NCBI RefSeq assembly: GCF_900403705.1
Contig: NZ_OUNR01000001.1
Coordinates: 1,044,938-1,108,937 of the forward strand
From: Nitrospira lenta
GTDB lineage: Bacteria > Nitrospirota > Nitrospiria > Nitrospirales > Nitrospiraceae
Direction: 5' to 3'
DNA: 64,000 nt
This document shows, in pieces, positions 62,977 to 64,000 of this stretch. The notes below the pieces were generated by a model that was not told where the DNA came from, did no database searches, and was given only the letters and a program-made list of their open reading frames with translations. Positions within the stretch are counted from its first letter, which is position 1. Each line of letters opens with the position of its first letter. The position numbers were made by a program, and so were the translations under genes.

Positions 62977-63042
62977 GCTACATGCCTGTTAGAGGGGAGA
63001 AGAGACCTGATGAGCCAAGAAACACCCGACCCGCACGGCGAT

Positions 63043-63411
63043 TTAGACGGAGGTCTTGGCGGACTCGATCTCGGTTGCGGTAATGAGACTGGACAGGTAA
63101 TCCGACACGAAATTCAGGGCCTCTTCCCTGCCATCTGCCCGGCGGCCTTTTTCCCGTCGCTGAACAGACAATTCATGATCGAGATCGGATTTCACTTCAC
63201 CCAACACGCGCTGAAGCGACGACGGCGTCAGATTGGTGTCCATATCTTCAAGTTCCTGGCACCGATCAAGCACCCAGTTAAGACCTTCGATCCGACCCGT
63301 GTAGTGCTCTTGCTCCGCTGTATCGATACGGGCCATCGCTGTTGCAAAGGTTTGGGCCTCATAAATGAGGTTGTAAAAGCTAGTGACGGCTCGTTGCAGG
63401 CTTGAGTTCAT
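63043..63411 (-). CDS. Small helical cytoplasmic protein, unknown function
   Basis: AAGGAG precedes the ATG at 63411. The 122-residue product is predicted all-helical, with AVTSFYNLIYEAQTFATAMA and a basic middle (SVQRREKGRRADGREEAL). No family recognised. Confidence 0.65.
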   Translation of the reverse strand: MNSSLQRAVTSFYNLIYEAQTFATAMARIDTAEQEHYTGRIEGLNWVLDRCQELEDMDTNLTPSSLQRVLGEVKSDLDHELSVQRREKGRRADGREEALNFVSDYLSSLITATEIESAKTSV

Positions 63412-63491
63412 GATGCTCCTTCATCTGGAAAATATTAACCTTGCAATTATACATGAGAAACTACCCGCAACAAGAAAAATTTTCAGGACGG

Positions 63492-63821
63492 CTAGGTAAA
63501 GAGAAGAGAATGGAATTCGTTCATAAAACCATAATAGAGCGGCGCAAAATCTTTCAGGCTGTCTGGGCTGGTTTCTTTCAGGCGCTTGAAGAAAAACACC
63601 TGGGCGCGCGGGTCAAGCTGTTCAAGCAAATGACTCAACTGCGCCATCGTATAACTACCTGCCGGGACGCTGAGAATATAGTGAACGAGCCGCTCGACAA
63701 ACTGCTGCCCCAAATACTCAGTGGCTACGTATTCTTGCGGAATTTTCCCTGACGCTAAGAGTTCATCAAATGGAACTGCTTGCGCGGCAAAGGGAACAGA
63801 CTGTTTTGGCTGATTAGGCAC
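63492..63821 (-). CDS. Small cytoplasmic protein, unknown function
   Basis: GTG 63821 lies 6 nt after GGAGGA (63833-63828) and gives 109 residues (VPNQPKQSVPFAAQAVPFDE). An in-frame extension to 63989 has no ribosome site. The product looks helical (YLGQQFVERLVHYILSVPAG; MAQLSHLLEQLDPRAQ) and carries no named motif. The rest of the window upstream of it shows no other gene. Confidence 0.62.
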   Translation of the reverse strand: MPNQPKQSVPFAAQAVPFDELLASGKIPQEYVATEYLGQQFVERLVHYILSVPAGSYTMAQLSHLLEQLDPRAQVFFFKRLKETSPDSLKDFAPLYYGFMNEFHSLLFT

Positions 63822-64000
63822 CCACGATCCTCCATGATCATCGCGGAAACTAGGAAGGATCCTGTGACTGTACGTGAGGCCTGAGAACCCGTCAAGTGTA
63901 CAGATGGACCAGTTGCCTGGAACAAAAGACTGATATAGGGATAGGCAGCGGGGTGAATGGGCCCGGCAGCGGGCGTCAGCCGATGACACCGGCCAGCATT

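Overview
The window is GC-rich, densely coded chromosomal DNA from a Gram-negative-type bacterium: lipoproteins, an outer-membrane barrel, a periplasmic HtrA protease and AsmA are all present. The gene set and a recurring 122-bp palindromic repeat remind me of Nitrospira (Nitrospirota). That is inference from style and content; no rRNA or marker gene here proves it.

Layout. 0-9 kb: end of a helical-repeat protein, a receiver-GGDEF regulator, a beta-helix protein, a TPR protein, DUF2726, anmK, a Zn/Mn-type ABC transporter (binding protein, ATPase, permease), a beta-barrel protein and a GNAT enzyme. 9-18 kb: rluD, the ATP synthase cluster atpH-A-G-D-C (no F0 membrane genes), an MscS-type channel and an AsmA protein. 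18.4-20.7 kb: an accessory, partly decayed patch with a DUF433/DUF5615 pair, RHS and RAYT remnants and an unknown protein. It ends at tRNA-Ser. 20.8-34.7 kb: tRNA-Ser, SRP RNA, dnaX-ebfC-recR, a DksA-like protein, tRNA-Val, trmFO-xerC, argB, an M28 peptidase, gamma-carbonic anhydrase, rimO and purU. 34.7-38.5 kb: an operon of response regulator, histidine kinase and HtrA. 38.6-50.2 kb: nadB, single-chain gcvP, arfB, fabI, TPR and zinc-ribbon proteins, mug, a Lys/Glu repeat peptide, Nudix and gcvT. 50.2-55.6 kb: FKBP, FIST, and a cyclic-nucleotide-type histidine kinase next to a receiver fused to a thioredoxin-reductase-like flavoprotein without its CxxC. 55.7-56.3 kb: IS3 and RHS debris. 56.3-64 kb: DmpA-type peptidase, beta-CASP nuclease, LOG protein, two related lipoproteins, GNAT, DUF502, Trm112-like and four small poorly known genes.

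The most interesting signals are three. First, seven genes share one start architecture: a -35/-10 pair with a 17-18 bp spacer, the -10 box ending 6-8 nt before the start codon, and no Shine-Dalgarno, which predicts leaderless mRNAs. Second, the CNBD-kinase/receiver-flavoprotein pair looks like a redox signalling module. Third, remnants of RHS genes recur at several sites, and one set appears to flank an inserted toxin-antitoxin-like pair.

Recognisable promoters are close to TTGACN, 17-18 bp, TANNNT. Starts were re-chosen wherever a Shine-Dalgarno, signal peptide or promoter geometry favoured an internal codon.
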